From assembly GCA_965601825.1 (NCBI GenBank), contig OZ271839.1, forward strand, positions 310,001 through 374,000: a DNA stretch of 64,000 nt, given 5' to 3'. Shown here in pieces: positions 61,362-64,000 of the stretch (the stretch's first letter is position 1; each line of letters begins with the position of its first letter). The notes below the pieces were generated by a model. That model was not told the origin of the DNA and made no database searches. It worked only from the letters and a program-made list of their open reading frames with translations. This stretch comes from HXMU1420-13 sp965601825 (GTDB lineage: Bacteria > Bacteroidota > Rhodothermia > Balneolales > Balneolaceae). The position numbers and the translations under genes are program-made.

Positions 61362-62906
61362 CTAATGGACATTACCCATCAACTTTCTAATTGGTTTTGA
61401 GAACAAGAGTAGAAGTACCCCAGCTCCAACAGTTGTGTATACAATTAACATGTATTGATCAGGCATAGATGCCAATGTATCGGTAGTTCCACCGCTTAAT
61501 GAACCGGCAATTAAACCAGCAAACAAATTACCCATCGCTATGGATAAGAACCACATACCCATCATCTGACCCGCGTAACGATGTGGAGAAAGCTTAGTCA
61601 CCAAACTCAATCCAACCGGACTTAAACTTAACTCTCCAAAAGTGTGAAATAAATAAGTAAAGATTAACCAGGTTGGTGCTGCAAGATCACCGGAAGCCGC
61701 AATTTTAGCTGCGAAATACATTACTAAGAAACCAATACCCAAGAGGATCAATCCAAAAGCAAACTTCAAAGGAGAGCTTGGTTCTAAGTGTTTCTTGGCT
61801 AACCATACCCACATAGCTCCGAAAATTGGGGCAAAGATGATAATGAACATCGAATTGATTGACTGGAACATTCCTGCCGGAATCTCCCATCCAAAAACAG
61901 TTCGATCTGTAAATCGCTCAGCAAATAGATTTAATGTAGAACCTGCCTGTTCAAATCCTGACCAAAACAATGCTGAAAAAATCAGTAGCAGACCAATTAC
62001 ACCTACTTTCTTTTTTTCTTCCAGATTTAAACCACCAAGTAAGAATACATATCCAAAAAATAGAACAGCTGCTGCTGAAATGATGTACTTTGAAGCATTC
62101 GCAATACTGATCGCATCAATCGAGATTATATTAAAGAAGAAAAGCCCAAAAATTACAAGTGCTACCACACCAACAATTTTTGCAATATTGGCTGTTTTAG
62201 CAGCCTTCTGTTGTTCTTCCGTTGTTTCATAAACTGGAGCATCTCCATATCCTTCGAGGTTAGATGCAGTGGTTTTATACTGAATTAAGCCAAGAAACAT
62301 ACCAATACCCGCAGCTCCAAAACCTAAATGCCAATCCACTTCAGCTGCCAGATAACTACAAACCAGCGGAGCCAGTAATGCCCCAATATTTATCCCCATA
62401 TAGAAAATTGAAAAGCCTGCGTCACGCTTTGCGGGATCATCGTCATGATCACCTCCATAAAGCTCCCCAACAATACTACTCACATTAGGTTTTAGCATCC
62501 CTGTACCGGCTGCGATTAGTACCAAACCAAGGAAAAATGAGTTGGTATCTAAAGCGGTAACTCCTTCACTATGCCCGGCAAACAAAGCTACAATACCGGG
62601 TAGAGCCATTGTAAAGTGACCAAGTGTGATAATAATACCACCATACCAAACAGAATTTTTTAAGCCAATGATATGATCAGCGAGCCAACCCCCCGGTAGT
62701 GCAAGGAGATAAACTCCCATCGTATATAAACCATAAATTGCTGTGGCTGTTACATCATCAAATTCTAATCCTCCATTTATTGCTCTTTCAGTCATAAAGA
62801 GAATTAGAAGTGCTCGCATCCCATAATAACTGAAGCGCTCCCACATTTCAGTAAAAAATAAGGTGGCTAAACCACTTGGGTGCCCAAAAAATGTTTTTTC
62901 ACTCAT
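61362..62906 (-). CDS. POT family proton-coupled oligopeptide transporter
   Basis: The 514-residue protein has about fourteen membrane segments. It carries the POT signature EMWERFSYYGMRALL (ExxERFxYYG, about residues 15-29), GGWLADHIIGLKNSVWYGG, and FSIFYMGINIGALLAPL in the fifth helix region, which is the second POT signature. It would import di- and tripeptides with protons. It is monocistronic with a terminator. Confidence 0.93.
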   Translation of the reverse strand: MSEKTFFGHPSGLATLFFTEMWERFSYYGMRALLILFMTERAINGGLEFDDVTATAIYGLYTMGVYLLALPGGWLADHIIGLKNSVWYGGIIITLGHFTMALPGIVALFAGHSEGVTALDTNSFFLGLVLIAAGTGMLKPNVSSIVGELYGGDHDDDPAKRDAGFSIFYMGINIGALLAPLVCSYLAAEVDWHLGFGAAGIGMFLGLIQYKTTASNLEGYGDAPVYETTEEQQKAAKTANIAKIVGVVALVIFGLFFFNIISIDAISIANASKYIISAAAVLFFGYVFLLGGLNLEEKKKVGVIGLLLIFSALFWSGFEQAGSTLNLFAERFTDRTVFGWEIPAGMFQSINSMFIIIFAPIFGAMWVWLAKKHLEPSSPLKFAFGLILLGIGFLVMYFAAKIAASGDLAAPTWLIFTYLFHTFGELSLSPVGLSLVTKLSPHRYAGQMMGMWFLSIAMGNLFAGLIAGSLSGGTTDTLASMPDQYMLIVYTTVGAGVLLLLFSKPIRKLMGNVH

Positions 62907-62990
62907 TAAGAAAAAGTCTGGTTAGTATTTGATCACTAAAATCTGACGATGATACCTATTCATCCATTCGACCGCAAGCATTTATAAGGA

Positions 62991-63004
62991 AATGAAGCTT
63001 CATT
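62991..63004. promoter_or_regulatory. 14-bp perfect palindrome upstream of the POT gene
   Basis: AATGAAGCTTCATT at 62991-63004 is its own reverse complement. It lies 84 bases upstream of the POT start codon in a 280-base divergent-free gap. It could be an operator, but short palindromes of this kind also occur by chance. Confidence 0.3.
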
Positions 63005-63128
63005 CTTCATGATTTCTTCATAGAACTGATCTAGGTTTACTTATGTATTTAACGAGCAACGAAGAGGTTAATTTCTACTCTACAGGATTCTCCTCTTTTG
63101 GAAATCGCTTGTCCTTTCACGTATAAAA

Positions 63129-63165
63129 CAAAACCCCGACACTCGAAAAGCGCCGGGGTTTTTTA
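63129..63165 (-). terminator. Rho-independent terminator of the phosphofructokinase gene
   Basis: AAACCCCG (63131-63138) pairs with CGGGGTTT (63154-63161), a GC-rich stem. On the minus strand it is followed by TTTTGTTTTATA. It lies 21 bases past the stop at 63187. Confidence 0.85.
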
Positions 63166-63186
63166 ATAGTTTCTCAAACTAACGCT

Positions 63187-64000
63187 CTAATATTCGCTCG
63201 TCATGATAAATAACGGTTGCATCTCAAAGCTCTTATAGAACGGACGTAAACGCTCTGTATCATAGTGTCTTCTCACATTTACAATTTTTTTCTTACTGGT
63301 AACGATATCGATAGGGACATTATCATAGCGACCATTCTTCAATACTACTAATCTTCCATGGATATTCTGAAGAATAAGATCCAATGCAAGATTACCATAA
63401 GCCATTGGTGCAATTGAATCTATCGCATCGGGATCACCACCACGAACCATATAACCAAGCTTCTGATTAATGATGTTCACAGTTTTTCCATCGTTGTATT
63501 TAGGTGATAATTTTTTCAGTTCATCAGAAACTAAATCACCAATTCCACCTAGTTTTTTATGACCATAAGCATCAGTCGTAGCATCCTGGAATACCATTTC
63601 ACCACCTGAGAACATAGCTCCTTCCGATACTAAGAGCATTGAGTATCGACTTGGGTTCTTTTTGCGATCGTAATTCATCAACTCAGCTAACTGCTCTATG
63701 TCGAATTTATATTCAGGAATTACGCATCGACTTGCTGCGCCTGCCATAGTTGGAAGCATAGCTGTAAAACCTGCATATCTACCAAATACTTCCATCACCA
63801 AAAAACGCTCATGCGAACCTGCGGAAGTTCTCAAAGTATTTGCCAGTTGAATTGTTCGAGTAACACAAGTACTAAATCCTATACAGTAATCAGTGCCGGG
63901 AACATCATTATCCATTGTTTTTGGTAATGCCACAACCTTTACACCTTCTGTATAAAGACGAACTCCATAACTTAAAGTATCATCACCACCAATTGGGATT
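63187..64000 (-). CDS. 6-phosphofructokinase, pyrophosphate-type residues, partial
   Basis: The gene runs off the window's right edge; 270 C-terminal residues are present. The visible start is IPIGGDDTLSYG, followed by PKTMDNDVPGTDYCIGF, RFLVMEVFGRYAGF and a C-terminal substrate-binding segment. In ATP-dependent PfkA the corresponding motifs are GGDGS and PGTIDND. The Asp in GGDDT and the Lys in PKTMDND are the two substitutions that mark pyrophosphate-dependent enzymes, so a reversible PPi-dependent reaction on fructose 6-phosphate is likely. The reading frame continues upstream to the window edge, so the true start lies outside it. Confidence 0.9.
   Translation of the reverse strand, partial: IPIGGDDTLSYGVRLYTEGVKVVALPKTMDNDVPGTDYCIGFSTCVTRTIQLANTLRTSAGSHERFLVMEVFGRYAGFTAMLPTMAGAASRCVIPEYKFDIEQLAELMNYDRKKNPSRYSMLLVSEGAMFSGGEMVFQDATTDAYGHKKLGGIGDLVSDELKKLSPKYNDGKTVNIINQKLGYMVRGGDPDAIDSIAPMAYGNLALDLILQNIHGRLVVLKNGRYDNVPIDIVTSKKKIVNVRRHYDTERLRPFYKSFEMQPLFIMTSEY

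Noticed and set aside
1..64000. tRNA, rRNA, prophage, insertion sequence, integron or CRISPR array
   Set aside because: No cloverleaf with conserved T-arm, rRNA core sequence, transposase, integrase or regularly spaced repeats were seen on either strand.

Overview
The window looks like a chromosomal segment from a marine member of the FCB superphylum, most likely Balneolota/Balneolaceae or a close relative. The DNA is AT-rich by eye. A C-terminal Por/T9SS sorting domain of the YPNPFNPST...KKMLLTK type sits on a giant secreted protein. HmuY-type lipoproteins, TIGR03545/TIGR03546, choice-of-anchor B proteins and DUF6787-like genes are present. Many starts lack a Shine-Dalgarno sequence. No rRNA, tRNA, phage, insertion sequence or CRISPR array is visible.

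Layout. 1-2.3 kb: small conserved genes (DUF411, a DUF6263-like secreted protein, DUF423, DUF427). 2.3-9.2 kb: a complete heme-uptake locus made of a TonB receptor, a HmuY-like lipoprotein and hmuSTUV with 4-base overlaps. Matching palindromes of the form TTTAGAA-N3-TTCTAAA precede both transcription units and form a candidate iron/heme operator. 9.2-15.2 kb: secreted beta-propeller, FG-GAP and choice-of-anchor B proteins. 15.2-21.7 kb: MmcQ/YjbR, an unusual aquaporin-like channel, a histidine kinase/response regulator pair, an SDR, two tandem paralogous secreted proteins and a DUF58 protein. 21.9-26.4 kb: porin, SLC13 symporter, receiver protein and a histidine kinase with a cNMP-like input domain. 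26.4-29.1 kb: Cys/Met PLP enzyme, Ste24-like protease, Cys-rich small protein. 29.2-32.1 kb: a quinone/electrophile-type detoxification operon (MhqO-like, MFS, MhqD-like) behind a perfect 16-bp-arm palindrome. 32.2-38.1 kb: a Kef-type antiporter, then a second cNMP-like kinase with a receiver-glutaredoxin-like-thioredoxin-reductase-like fusion that lacks redox cysteines.

38.1-42.4 kb: a structured leader, possibly a riboswitch or other cis-acting RNA, in front of a 1312-residue secreted nuclease with PKD and lamin-tail modules. 42.4-48.3 kb: lipoprotein, TIGR03545/03546 pair, second choice-of-anchor B protein, alpha-oxoamine synthase. 48.4-53.2 kb: YdeI-like protein, a DEAD-box protein whose P-loop and several other motifs are eroded, a CPBP protease, a SRAP (HMCES/YedK) homologue lacking all three catalytic residues, and MscS. 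53.3-64 kb: secG, M16 protease, NIT-domain chemoreceptor, mnmE, ankyrin protein, POT transporter and a partial phosphofructokinase with the residues of pyrophosphate-dependent enzymes.

The strongest candidates for something undescribed are the structured leader at about 38.31-38.44 kb, the two cNMP-like kinase/receiver modules (one coupled to a cysteine-less flavoprotein), the paired hmu operators with an overlapping hairpin, and the two apparent pseudo-enzymes (DEAD-box and SRAP).
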